Source: PALSA-1006 sp964571195 (GTDB taxonomy: Bacteria > Pseudomonadota > Gammaproteobacteria > Burkholderiales > Gallionellaceae). From it: 22,364 nt of DNA. Location of the stretch: the NCBI GenBank assembly GCA_964571195.1, contig CAZNAD010000025.1, positions 1 to 22,364 on the forward strand, written 5' to 3'. The position numbers and the translations under genes were made by a program. This document shows positions 13,329 through 20,613 of the stretch, piece after piece. The first letter of the stretch is position 1. Each line of letters starts with the position of its first letter. The notes under the pieces were generated by a model that made no database searches, was not told the DNA's origin, and saw nothing but the letters and a program-made list of their open reading frames with translations.

Positions 13329-14320
13329 GGATCTCGGTATTGGGGGCGGGGGCATGGGGAACCGCGCTGGCGATCAGTCTGGCACCGCGCCATCAGGTCA
13401 CCCTGTGGGCACGCGACGCGCAGCAGACCGAGGCGATGCAGCGGGCACGCAGCAACCAGCGTTATTTGCCTGACCTGCCGTTTCCCGCAGCGCTGAATCT
13501 GACTGCCGACCTCGACCGCGCATTGCATGATGCCGAGTTGCTCATCGTCGCGGTTCCCGTCTCGTCTTTGCGCGGTATGTTGCAGCGCATTGCAGCCTCG
13601 CCGGTGGTGAAGCCGGTTATCTGGCTGTGCAAGGGATTCGAAGCGCAGACCTCGCAATTGCCGCACCAGATCGTAGCCGAAACGCTGCCTGCGGCGTTTC
13701 CGCGCGCCGTGTTGTCCGGGCCCAGTTTCGCACAAGAGGTGGCAAGAGGGCTGCCCACCGCTCTGACACTGGCCTCCGAGGATATCGGCTTCGCGCAACG
13801 TATGGCGCAGGCTTTGCACCATAACCGTTTACGTATTTATTCCAGCGCCGACGTGGTGGGAGTCGAGGTCGGCGGCGCGGTCAAGAACGTGCTGGCCATC
13901 GCGGCGGGCATCAGCGACGGCCTGCAACTGGGTTTTAATGCCCGTGCGGCTCTGCTGACTCGCGGGCTGGCGGAGATGACGCGGTTGGGTTTGCGCCTGG
14001 GTGGTAGAGCCGAGACCTTGGGCGGGCTGTCCGGGGCGGGTGATCTGATCCTGACCTGTACCGGTGATCTGTCGCGCAACCGTCAGGTGGGGATGTTGCT
14101 GGCGCAACAACGCGCCTTGCCCAACATCCTGAGCGAACTGGGGCACGTTGCAGAAGGTGTTTATACCGCGCGCGAGGTGCATCAGATCGCGCAACGGCTG
14201 GGAGTGGAGATGCCGATCTGCGAGGCGGCCTATCGTGTTTTGTACGAACAACTGGCGGCGGACAAGGCGACGGAGAATCTGCTCAGCCGGCAACCGAGCG
14301 ACGAATTCGCTACGGACTGA
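13325..14320 (+). CDS. gpsA: Glycerol-3-phosphate dehydrogenase [NAD(P)+]
   Basis: A 331-residue GpsA, which reduces dihydroxyacetone phosphate to sn-glycerol-3-phosphate for phospholipid synthesis. Visible are the Rossmann motif VLGAGAWGTALA at the N-terminus, the substrate lysine region WLCKGFE, GPSFAQEVARGLPTA, VGGAVKNVLAIAAGISDG (with the catalytic lysine) and GLSGAGDLILTCTGDLSRNR. An in-frame ATG lies 12 bases upstream (13313), but the ATG at 13325 gives the standard N-terminus and is preceded by GGGGGAG. It overlaps the SH3 gene stop in ATGA. The gene ends 23 bases before the convergent trmL; no terminator is evident between them. Confidence 0.96.
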   Translation: MRISVLGAGAWGTALAISLAPRHQVTLWARDAQQTEAMQRARSNQRYLPDLPFPAALNLTADLDRALHDAELLIVAVPVSSLRGMLQRIAASPVVKPVIWLCKGFEAQTSQLPHQIVAETLPAAFPRAVLSGPSFAQEVARGLPTALTLASEDIGFAQRMAQALHHNRLRIYSSADVVGVEVGGAVKNVLAIAAGISDGLQLGFNARAALLTRGLAEMTRLGLRLGGRAETLGGLSGAGDLILTCTGDLSRNRQVGMLLAQQRALPNILSELGHVAEGVYTAREVHQIAQRLGVEMPICEAAYRVLYEQLAADKATENLLSRQPSDEFATD

Positions 14321-14343
14321 GCTGTGGCTGGGGATGCCGGGGG

Positions 14344-14808
14344 TTAACTCGCATCTTTGAAACCGCATTGCCGCCAAGCCTCGTAGACTGCGATCGCCAC
14401 GGTGTTGGACAGGTTCAGGCTACGGTTGTTTGGCAGCATGGGGAGACGCAATCGTTGTTCGGGTTGCAGGTCGTTCAGAATGTTGGCCGGTAACCCACGG
14501 CTCTCCGGGCCGAATAACAATGCGTCCCCGGCACGGAAAGCCACCTCATGATAGTGATGTGCGGCTTTGGTGGTGAATGCGAACAGGCGCGCACCGGGCA
14601 GGGTAAGCAGACAGGCTTCAAGGCTGTCATGTACTAGCAGGTTGGCGTATTCATGGTAGTCCAGCCCGGCCCGGCGCAGGTGTTTGTCGTCGAGTTCGAA
14701 ACCGAGCGGACGGATCAGATGCAGACGGGAGCCGCTATTGGCACAGAGGCGGATGATATTGCCGGTATTGGGCGGAATCTCCGGCTGGAACAGGATGACG
14801 TTGAACAT
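14344..14808 (-). CDS. trmL: tRNA (cytidine(34)-2'-O)-methyltransferase TrmL
   Basis: A 154-residue SPOUT-class (knotted) methyltransferase that 2'-O-methylates the wobble nucleotide of tRNA-Leu isoacceptors. The start block MFNVILFQPEIPPNTGNIIRL is diagnostic, as are RPLGFELDDKHLRRAGLDY, LLFGPESRGLP and the C-terminal knot LPMLPNNRSLNLSNTVAI. Length matches the family. It is convergent with gpsA and divergent from the putative outer-membrane protein gene 70 bases away. Confidence 0.94.
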   Translation of the reverse strand: MFNVILFQPEIPPNTGNIIRLCANSGSRLHLIRPLGFELDDKHLRRAGLDYHEYANLLVHDSLEACLLTLPGARLFAFTTKAAHHYHEVAFRAGDALLFGPESRGLPANILNDLQPEQRLRLPMLPNNRSLNLSNTVAIAVYEAWRQCGFKDAS

Positions 14809-14845
14809 CGCGGCATTCTACCGCCGGAGCAGACTGCGGCATATA

Positions 14846-14868
14846 TGCACTGCGCATTTTCAGTGCGC
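14846..14868. repeat. Short hairpin in the trmL / outer-membrane protein gene intergenic space
   Basis: GCACTG (14847-14852) pairs with CAGTGC (14861-14866) around an eight-base loop. An alternative pairing of TGCGC (14851-14855) with GCGCA (14865-14869) also exists. It lies about 12 bases before the plus-strand start codon, so it could affect initiation there. No promoter is clear. Confidence 0.3.
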
Positions 14869-14878
14869 AAATGGATGA

Positions 14879-15865
14879 ATGGAAATGATGGTATCGAGAT
14901 ATCTGGTGTTGTTGCTGCTCTTCGCGTCGGCGCTCTGCGCCGCTGAAGAAGAGAAGCCGGCGCAGAACCAGTCTGGCGACACGCAGGAACAACATGCTGC
15001 CCCTCTTCCTTTTGCCGAAGAGAAGGGCAAAGTCGAGGTGATGTGGGAGTTCGACCCCTACTACAGCGATGTGGGAATCAACTTTCCGCTCACCGACAAA
15101 CCGGTTCCCACGATCAAATCGACCAGCGAGTCGGTCATCTACGGCGAACTCATCCAGGGTTCGCTCATCCCGCGTTATCTGTTGATCGAGGTGAGTGTCA
15201 ATCCCATGCCCTTGCTCGGCACCTATCTGAAATCGAATCATCCAGACTTCTACGATAAAGGGCAGATCGGTCAGAGCGGTACCAACTTCATCGAATCGGC
15301 CACCGCCGGTTTTCAGGAGCCTTGGGCGGTCTCGGCTTTCTTCGGCAACATCGCCAAGATCGTGCGTCCCGGAGAGGCCAGAGTCGGGAGCAACGTGGGC
15401 TATACCGGCTATCTCGTCAGCGCGGGTAGCAAACACATCAAGAACAACGACCTGATCGACGACCGCTGGCTGGAACTGGAGTGGAAGATCAAGGGCAAAG
15501 TCGATTATCCAGACGAAAAGTTGGGGTGGAGCTTTCGCATCGGCGGGAAATGGCATGAGAACAAAAACATCACCGATGTGGTCTATCTCAGCGTGTTTCG
15601 CAGCAACCTCAACGCGCACTTTCCGTTCCTGAGCTGGATCAATAACTCCACCTTCGATTTCAAGCTGCATTTCTCGGAAGCGACCGGGCACTTGGTGCGG
15701 CAGGAATATATCGTCGGCAAAAAATATCCCAAGATCGGCTGGACGTATGCCCCGACTCTGGATGTGGGGGTCGTCTGGTCGAGTGCGGAAGAGTATCTGG
15801 GTACATTACGCACCTCGGGCGTGGATACCTACACGCTGGTGTTCCGTCCCTCGGTGCAGTTCTGA
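14879..15865 (+). CDS. Putative outer-membrane beta-barrel protein, function unknown
   Basis: I do not recognise the specific family of this 328-residue protein. It starts with a signal peptide (YLVLLLLFASALCA, cleavage near residue 21), then a short polar linker rich in E and Q. The body alternates polar and aromatic residues in strand-like stretches (KVEVMWEFDPYYSD, YLLIEVSVNP, WLELEWKIKG, LGWSFRIGGKWHE, VVYLSVFRSN, TYTLVFRPSVQF) and ends in phenylalanine, the usual BAM recognition residue of outer-membrane barrels. Two further in-frame ATG codons at 14885 and 14888 could be the true start; none has a strong ribosome binding site. It is a single gene between trmL and sodB, without an operon partner. 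A porin- or lipid-enzyme-like role cannot be told apart from the sequence. Confidence 0.7.
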   Translation: MEMMVSRYLVLLLLFASALCAAEEEKPAQNQSGDTQEQHAAPLPFAEEKGKVEVMWEFDPYYSDVGINFPLTDKPVPTIKSTSESVIYGELIQGSLIPRYLLIEVSVNPMPLLGTYLKSNHPDFYDKGQIGQSGTNFIESATAGFQEPWAVSAFFGNIAKIVRPGEARVGSNVGYTGYLVSAGSKHIKNNDLIDDRWLELEWKIKGKVDYPDEKLGWSFRIGGKWHENKNITDVVYLSVFRSNLNAHFPFLSWINNSTFDFKLHFSEATGHLVRQEYIVGKKYPKIGWTYAPTLDVGVVWSSAEEYLGTLRTSGVDTYTLVFRPSVQF

Positions 15866-15889
15866 CCGGCGCGCGAATATCGGCAATTG

Positions 15890-15913
15890 TTGAGCTAAAT
15901 GCTGTGGTATATT
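15890..15913 (+). promoter_or_regulatory. Probable sodB promoter
   Basis: TATATT at 15908-15913 is a good -10 hexamer, about 55 bases before the sodB start. Upstream, CAATTGTTGAGC around 15884-15895 offers only imperfect -35 choices (for example TTGTTG with a 15-base spacer). The stretch is AT-rich between two GC-rich genes. Confidence 0.45.
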
Positions 15914-15968
15914 AAAGCCCAATGGCTGCGCCATTCTGCTGACCATCTTGAATACCAAAGGAGACGAC

Positions 15969-16550
15969 ATGGAACATACCCTGCCAGCTTTACCCTACGC
16001 CCTGGATGCACTGCAACCGCACATGTCCAAAGAGACGTTTGAATACCACTACGCCAAGCATCACCAGACCTATGTCACCAACCTCAACAACCTGATCAAA
16101 GGTGGCGAGTTCGAAAACGCCGCACTGGAAGACATCATCAAGAAGTCATCCGGCGGTATCTACAACAACGCCGCCCAAGTGTGGAACCACACTTTCTTCT
16201 GGAACTGCATGAAGCCGAACGGCGGCGGTGCACCGAGCGGTGCCCTAGCTGATGCCATCAACAAAAAATGGGGTTCCGTGGACGAATTCAAAAAAGCTTT
16301 CCAGACTTCGGCAGTGGGCAATTTCGGTTCCGGCTGGACCTGGCTGGTGAAGAAGGCCGACGGCTCCCTCGATATCGTTAATATGGGCGCTGCGGGCACC
16401 CCGCTGACCACCGGCGACAAGGCACTGCTGTGCGTCGACGTGTGGGAGCATGCCTATTACATCGACTACCGCAATCTGCGCGCCAAGTTCGTCGAGACCT
16501 TCCTCGGCAATCTGGTGAACTGGGACTTCGTGGCAAAGAACTTCGCCTGA
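15969..16550 (+). CDS. sodB: Iron superoxide dismutase
   Basis: A 193-residue cytoplasmic Fe/Mn-type superoxide dismutase that converts superoxide to oxygen and hydrogen peroxide. The four metal ligands are H27 (YHYAKHH), H74 (VWNHTFFW), D157 and H161 (DVWEHAYY). Glutamine 70 in AAQVWNH and the NHTFFWNCM segment are the pattern of iron rather than manganese enzymes. The frame extends seven codons upstream, but AAAGGAG sits before the ATG at 15969 and the mature start (MEHTLPALPY) fits the family. It has its own candidate promoter and a strong terminator, so it is probably monocistronic. Confidence 0.96.
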   Translation: MEHTLPALPYALDALQPHMSKETFEYHYAKHHQTYVTNLNNLIKGGEFENAALEDIIKKSSGGIYNNAAQVWNHTFFWNCMKPNGGGAPSGALADAINKKWGSVDEFKKAFQTSAVGNFGSGWTWLVKKADGSLDIVNMGAAGTPLTTGDKALLCVDVWEHAYYIDYRNLRAKFVETFLGNLVNWDFVAKNFA

Positions 16551-16573
16551 TCTACCCGTTTACGCAAGTCACC

Positions 16574-16599
16574 AGCCCGGCCTCGTGCCGGGCTTTTTC
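16574..16599 (+). terminator. Rho-independent terminator of sodB
   Basis: AGCCCGGC (16574-16581) pairs perfectly with GCCGGGCT (16587-16594) around a five-base loop and is followed by a run of T. It lies 24 bases after the sodB stop. The plus-strand T run points to sodB; the opposite strand has no T tract, so it should not stop the convergent gene that ends at 16598. Confidence 0.9.
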
Positions 16600-17101
16600 A
16601 TGGCTGGCGACGAAACAGTGATCGGATCTGCGCGAGTGTCGAGGTGATGCGCAGCTTGATGCGCTGATAGGCCGACCAATGCGCAAGATAATCGTGGATG
16701 AGGTCGCGGTAATACATCACTCGTGTGTAAAGCCGGGCGAACCACGGAAGCTGCAATAGTGCCGGACGGGTGAGGTTGAAGATGCGCGAGAACAAGGCCA
16801 TGCCCGCGAGTTTGGCCAGTATGAGGATGCCGCCGCCGAGGAGCCAGTGCCCGGTTGCGATGGCATGCAGGCCGAGCAGTTTCGCCGGAACCAGCGTCAG
16901 GCTGGGCAGCAGGAACGCGAACAGCGCCCAGCGCGGTGACAGGGAAGCGATATGTTGCTCGATGCGGTGGACGATACGCAGCGCACCGAGGCGGGCCATG
17001 AGTGCCGCAGTCCAATCCCAGATCGCTTCTTCGACGAGGAAGATAAGGGCGGCGAGCCATGCGAACGGGACGAACAGCAGATGTTTAAATTTTTGCATCA
17101 T
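16598..17101 (-). CDS. Uncharacterised membrane protein
   Basis: A 167-residue protein without a recognised domain. Three hydrophobic segments are visible: about 8-24 (LLFVPFAWLAALIFLVE), 59-78 (ALFAFLLPSLTLVPAKLLGL) and 84-105 (HWLLGGGILILAKLAGMALFS). The C-terminal third is basic with many aromatic residues (WFARLYTRVMYYRDLIHDYL, then RIKLRITSTL) and is probably cytoplasmic. It starts with two methionines (ATG at 17101; the second ATG at 17098 is equally possible). It is a lone minus-strand gene between sodB and the exonuclease operon and its 3' end meets the sodB terminator. The make-up resembles conserved hypothetical proteins of betaproteobacteria; function unknown. Confidence 0.7.
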   Translation of the reverse strand: MMQKFKHLLFVPFAWLAALIFLVEEAIWDWTAALMARLGALRIVHRIEQHIASLSPRWALFAFLLPSLTLVPAKLLGLHAIATGHWLLGGGILILAKLAGMALFSRIFNLTRPALLQLPWFARLYTRVMYYRDLIHDYLAHWSAYQRIKLRITSTLAQIRSLFRRQP

Positions 17102-17201
17102 GGTAAGGGCGCATTTCGAGCAGGGATTCTAGCAGCCTATCGGACTTAAAGAATCGAAGCGAGAATTTGGTTGGGCGAGGACAGAGTTTGACGATTTTGC
17201 A

Positions 17202-17230
17202 GGTCAATAGTCATTCTATTGACCAAAAAA
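17202..17230. promoter_or_regulatory. Perfect 9-bp inverted repeat followed by A6
   Basis: GGTCAATAG (17202-17210) and CTATTGACC (17216-17224) pair perfectly around TCATT and are followed by six A (17225-17230). Read on the minus strand it is T6 followed by the stem, so it is not a terminator in either direction. It sits between the divergent membrane protein gene (start 17101) and exonuclease gene (start 17343). It may be an operator, and the right arm contains TTGACC, a possible -35 for the plus strand, although the spacing to any -10 is poor. Confidence 0.45.
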
Positions 17231-17342
17231 GCGGCGAAATATGCACCGGCCAGGCGAATTTGCAGCCGATTTCCTTTAAGTTCGATAGGCTGCCAGCAAG
17301 GCTTTGATAGAATTGCGTCCCCATGTTTTTGCGCTGGCCATT

Positions 17343-18122
17343 ATGACCCCCACTCTCGTATTCGATATCGAAACCATTCCAGACATCGCCGGATTGCGCA
17401 CCCTGTATGAGCTCGATGATGCGGTGAGCGACCGGGACGTGGCGGAGATGGCCTTTCAGATGCGCCGCCAGAAGACCGGGAGTGATTTCATCCAGCATCA
17501 TCTACAGCGTGTCGCAGCGATCTCTTGTGTATTGCGCGAGGGCGACAACTTCAAGGTGTGGTCGCTGGGCGAGTTGGATGAGGACGAAGGCAGCCTCATC
17601 AAACGCTTCTTCGACGGTATCGAAAAATACACGCCGCAAATCGTGAGCTGGAACGGCGGGGGCTTCGACCTGCCGGTGTTGCACTATCGCGGCCTGATCC
17701 ACGGCATCCAGGCACCGCGTTATTGGGATCAGGGCGAAGACGACAAAGACTTCAAATGGAATAACTACATCAGCCGCTACCACTCGCGCCATCTCGACTT
17801 GATGGACCTGCTGGCGATGTACACCGGGCGCGCCAACGCGCCGTTGGACGAACTGGCCAAGCTGATCGGCTTCCCCGGCAAGCTGGGCATGGACGGCAGC
17901 AAAGTGTGGGAAGCGTACCAGCAGGGCAAGCTGGCCGAGATACGCAACTACTGCGAGACCGATGTGGTGAACACCTGGCTGGTGTTCGCACGCTTCCAGT
18001 TGATGCGCGGCCAATTCACACAAGCGCGCTACGAGCAGGAGTTGGAGCTGGTGCGCGCGACCCTGAGCAAATCCGCCGAGCCGCACTGGGCGGAATATCT
18101 CGCGGCGTGGCCCAAGGAATAA
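17343..18122 (+). CDS. PolB-related DEDDy 3'-5' exonuclease (DNA_pol_B_exo2 family)
   Basis: A 259-residue predicted 3'-5' exonuclease of the DnaQ-like superfamily, related to the proofreading domain of family-B DNA polymerases but standing alone. ExoI shows as FDIETIPD (D8 and E10), ExoII as SWNGGGFDLPVLHYR, and ExoIII as YCETDVVNTW, giving the DEDDy metal-ligand set. The full-length match to the family suggests an active nuclease; its substrate in vivo is not established. The frame extends to a TTG at 17304, but the ATG at 17343 puts the first catalytic motif at the usual place. No strong ribosome binding site is seen. It begins a plus-strand run in which the next gene starts 3 bases after its stop. 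Confidence 0.87.
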   Translation: MTPTLVFDIETIPDIAGLRTLYELDDAVSDRDVAEMAFQMRRQKTGSDFIQHHLQRVAAISCVLREGDNFKVWSLGELDEDEGSLIKRFFDGIEKYTPQIVSWNGGGFDLPVLHYRGLIHGIQAPRYWDQGEDDKDFKWNNYISRYHSRHLDLMDLLAMYTGRANAPLDELAKLIGFPGKLGMDGSKVWEAYQQGKLAEIRNYCETDVVNTWLVFARFQLMRGQFTQARYEQELELVRATLSKSAEPHWAEYLAAWPKE

Positions 18123-18125
18123 TCC

Positions 18126-18503
18126 ATGCTGCGCAGTGTTTGGCTGGCACTAGGCTGGCTGTGGGTCGCCGTTGTGTTCTATCTGTCGCTGATGCCACAT
18201 CCGCCGCAACCGCTTTCTTTTCCAGGAGCCGATAAGTTGCAACATGCGTTTGCCTATATTTTGCTCATGCTGTGGTTCTGTCAGCTTTATGCGGCGCAGC
18301 GTGTCCGCTTGTTTGGGGCTTTTGTCGCGATGGGCGTGGTGATTGAGTTGCTGCAAGGCATGACGGGTTATCGTTATTTCGAGTTTGCCGATATGTTGGC
18401 GAACACAGCGGGTGTGCTGGTCGGCTGGGGCTTGGCGCAAACGGCATTGGGGCGCGTGTTGCCCATGATCGAACGCAACGCATTTGCGCCGGGGGATAGA
18501 TGA
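18126..18503 (+). CDS. VanZ-like membrane protein
   Basis: A 125-residue inner-membrane protein of the VanZ-like family, with about four hydrophobic segments. The family pattern is present: FYLSLMPHPP after the first helix, then GADKLQHAFAYILLMLWFC, then the VVIELLQG...RYFEFADMLANTAG block. VanZ proper is linked to teicoplanin resistance in enterococci, but family members in proteobacteria have no known role and resistance should not be inferred. It starts 3 bases after the exonuclease stop and its 3' end overlaps the next gene by 4 bases (ATGA). Confidence 0.87.
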   Translation: MLRSVWLALGWLWVAVVFYLSLMPHPPQPLSFPGADKLQHAFAYILLMLWFCQLYAAQRVRLFGAFVAMGVVIELLQGMTGYRYFEFADMLANTAGVLVGWGLAQTALGRVLPMIERNAFAPGDR

Positions 18504-19138
18504 GATACCTGCTGATTTTTGTTTTGGTCGTGGTGTTCATCGCGATCTATCGCAGATGGGTGAAGATATCTCGCCAGCGTTTTCTCGAGCGTTTCGAGTT
18601 GCCTGCGGCGGTGGTGGAGCGCGCCCGCGCGAAGTTGCCCGCGCTCAGCCCCGAGCAAGAACAGTGGGTGCAGCAGGGCTTGCAGCAATATTTTCAGATA
18701 TGCGTAGCGGCGAAGGGCAAGTTCGTCTCTATGCCCTCGCAGGCCGCCGATGTGTTGTGGCATGAGTTCATCTTGTTCACGCGCAACTACGAGAGTTTTT
18801 GCCAACGCGCTTTGGGGCAATATTTGCACCACACCCCCGCCGAAGCGATGCCGACGCGCGACACGGCGACCGAAGGCATACGCCGCGCGTGGCGTTTGGC
18901 ATGCAAGATGGAAGGCATCGATCCGAAACTGCCGCAACGTCTGCCGTTGCTGTTCGCATTGGATGCGCGACTGGGGCTTGCGGGCGGTTTTATCTATACC
19001 TTGAATTGCAAGGATGCGGCGACATCTTCCAGCGGTGCTTTTTGCGCTTCGGATATCGGCAGTTGCGGCGGGAGTAGTGGCGGTGACGGCGATGGTGGGA
19101 GCAGTTGCGGCAGCGGTTGTGGTGGCGGAGGAGATTAG
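18500..19138 (+). CDS. GRDP-like protein with N-terminal membrane anchor and Gly/Cys-rich tail
   Basis: A 212-residue protein. An N-terminal hydrophobic helix (residues about 3-18) is followed by an acidic/basic helical stretch, then a block resembling the glycine-rich-domain-containing-protein-like (GRDP/DUF1399) family: MPSQAADVLWHEFILFTRNY, then FCQRALGQYLHHTP. The conserved tryptophan-histidine and double-histidine positions suggest a metal or ligand site, which is inference. The last 35 residues are almost only Gly, Ser, Cys and Asp (GGSSCGSGCGGGGD), including several cysteines. It overlaps the VanZ-like gene by 4 bases and ends 6 bases before rlmD, so it is part of the same transcript. 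The function is unknown. Confidence 0.75.
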   Translation: MRYLLIFVLVVVFIAIYRRWVKISRQRFLERFELPAAVVERARAKLPALSPEQEQWVQQGLQQYFQICVAAKGKFVSMPSQAADVLWHEFILFTRNYESFCQRALGQYLHHTPAEAMPTRDTATEGIRRAWRLACKMEGIDPKLPQRLPLLFALDARLGLAGGFIYTLNCKDAATSSSGAFCASDIGSCGGSSGGDGDGGSSCGSGCGGGGD

Positions 19139-19144
19139 GACGGT

Positions 19145-20551
19145 ATGGAAAAGAACGAACCTGTAGTAACCATCGAGTCGCTCGATCAGGAAGGGCGCGG
19201 CGTCGCGCACCACGAAGGCAAAGTCATCTTTATCGAGGGGGCGCTCATTGGCGAGCGCGTGACGTATTCTTCGTATCGCAGGAAATCAAGCTTCGAGAAT
19301 GCAGTGGCGACGAAGATACTCAAAACGTCGTTCACGCGCGTATCGCCGAAATGCGCGCACTTCGATCTGTGCGGCGGCTGTTCCATGCAGCATCTGGACG
19401 TGCGCGCGCAGGTCGCGGCCAAGCAGCGCATCCTCGAAGACAACTTGCAGCGTATCGGCAAGGTGAAGCCGGAGACTATCCTCGCGCCGATCTACGGCGA
19501 AGCGTGGGGCTACCGCCAGCGCGCACGCCTGTCAGTGCGCCATGTGCTGAAGAAGGGCAAGACGCTGGTCGGCTTCCACGAAAAGCGCAGCAGCTTTATC
19601 GCCGACATGCAGCACTGCGAAATTTTGCCGCTCAAGATCGCCAAACTGCTGCCGCTGCTGGCGCAACTCAATGAGCAACTTTCCGTGCGCGACCAGTTGC
19701 CGCAGATCGAAGTGGCGGTGGGCGAGCATGTCGATGTGCTGGTATTGCGCATCCTGCAAGCACTGAGCCCCGCCGACGAAGCGCTGCTTAAACAATTTGC
19801 CGACGCGCATCAGGTGCAGTTCTGGACGCAGACCAAAGGGCCGGAAACGGTCAAACCGTTCTACCCGCTGGATGCGCCCGCGCTCGCTTACAGCATGCCG
19901 GAGTTCGGCATCACCATGCCGTATGCACCGACCGAATTTACGCAAGTGAACAGCACGATGAACCGGCTCATGGTGAGTCGCGCACTGCGTTTGCTCAATC
20001 CGCAACCCAATGAACGCATCGCCGATTTCTTCTGCGGTCTGGGCAACTTCACGCTGCCTATCGCGCGTAGCGGCGCGCAAGTGCTGGGTATCGAAGGCAG
20101 TGCCGCGCTGGTGAAACGCGCCGGAGAAAATGCCGCCTATAACAACTTAAACTCCCCTCGCCCGCTTGCGGGAGAGGGGCAGGGGGAGATAACCAGCGAC
20201 TTGCCCGCTAGCGGGCTTAGTCGAATGGCTAGTAGTTCCATCAGGGTAGCGTTCGGTGAAATGAATCTGTTCGAGATGAACGGCGATGAGTTGGCAAAGC
20301 TGGGTCATTTCGATAAATGGCTGATCGACCCGCCGCGCGATGGCGGGTTGGAACTGGTGCGATCCATCACGCCGGAGACCGCACCGGAGACCATCGTCTA
20401 TGTGAGCTGTAACCCCGCCACACTGGCGCGCGATGCGGATGTGCTGGTGCATGAGAAGGGTTACGAGCTTAAAGCGGCGGGGGTGATGAACATGTTCCCG
20501 CATACCTCGCATGTCGAATCCATCGCGCTGTTCGTCAAAACGTCCGCGTAG
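19145..20551 (+). CDS. rlmD: 23S rRNA (uracil-1939-C5)-methyltransferase RlmD with internal repeat insertion
   Basis: RlmD (RumA) uses SAM to methylate U1939 of 23S rRNA. The 468 residues show an N-terminal TRAM domain (about 5-60), the Fe-S cysteines C70, C76, C79 and C158, the FTQVN motif (265-269), the SAM loop DFFCGLGNFTLP (294-305), the catalytic cysteine C422 in SCNPATLARD and the base E457 in HVESIALF. E. coli RlmD is 433 residues, with these last two at 389 and 424; the extra length is accounted for by an insertion of about 32 residues (336-367) between AAYNNL and VAFGEMNLFEM. The inserted DNA consists of palindromic REP-like sequence that stays in frame. All catalytic residues remain, so activity is plausible. 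It is the last gene of the exonuclease run. Confidence 0.93.
   Translation: MEKNEPVVTIESLDQEGRGVAHHEGKVIFIEGALIGERVTYSSYRRKSSFENAVATKILKTSFTRVSPKCAHFDLCGGCSMQHLDVRAQVAAKQRILEDNLQRIGKVKPETILAPIYGEAWGYRQRARLSVRHVLKKGKTLVGFHEKRSSFIADMQHCEILPLKIAKLLPLLAQLNEQLSVRDQLPQIEVAVGEHVDVLVLRILQALSPADEALLKQFADAHQVQFWTQTKGPETVKPFYPLDAPALAYSMPEFGITMPYAPTEFTQVNSTMNRLMVSRALRLLNPQPNERIADFFCGLGNFTLPIARSGAQVLGIEGSAALVKRAGENAAYNNLNSPRPLAGEGQGEITSDLPASGLSRMASSSIRVAFGEMNLFEMNGDELAKLGHFDKWLIDPPRDGGLELVRSITPETAPETIVYVSCNPATLARDADVLVHEKGYELKAAGVMNMFPHTSHVESIALFVKTSA
20150..20245. repeat. REP-like palindromic element inserted in frame within rlmD
   Basis: The element has two parts. First, CCCCTC-G-CCCGC (20154-20165), TT, then GCGGG-A-GAGGGG (20168-20179) forms a long stem with one mismatch, followed by CAGGGGGAGA. 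Second, GCCCGCTAGCGGGC (20203-20216) is a perfect 14-bp palindrome. The first part has the sequence of a widespread bacterial intergenic repeat, whose translation in this frame (SPRPLAGEGQGE) also appears as spurious peptide in many genomes. Here it has no stop codon in the gene frame and its length is close to 96 bases, a multiple of three. The exact edges are estimated by comparison with the expected RlmD sequence. Confidence 0.75.
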
Positions 20552-20584
20552 CCATCGTTAAGCATTGCAACAGAAAGCCGACGC

Positions 20585-20613
20585 TTGCGTGTGAAGCGAT
20601 TAGTCTTCATAAT
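20585..20613 (+). promoter_or_regulatory. fic promoter
   Basis: TTGCGT (20585-20590) and CATAAT (20608-20613) are separated by exactly 17 bases and lie about 35 bases before the fic start codon. The first inverted-repeat copy fills the spacer and the second covers the -10, so a protein bound to them would block RNA polymerase. Confidence 0.6.

Noticed and set aside
14735..15691. 318-codon minus-strand open frame opposite the barrel gene
   Set aside because: It overlaps the start of trmL and has no signal or motif. The plus-strand frame has a signal peptide, a terminal phenylalanine and barrel-like alternation, so the plus strand is preferred.
18126..18503. Glycopeptide resistance role of the VanZ-like gene
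   Set aside because: Only the broad VanZ-like family is supported. No vanA/vanH/vanX genes are present, and Gram-negative members have no shown resistance role.
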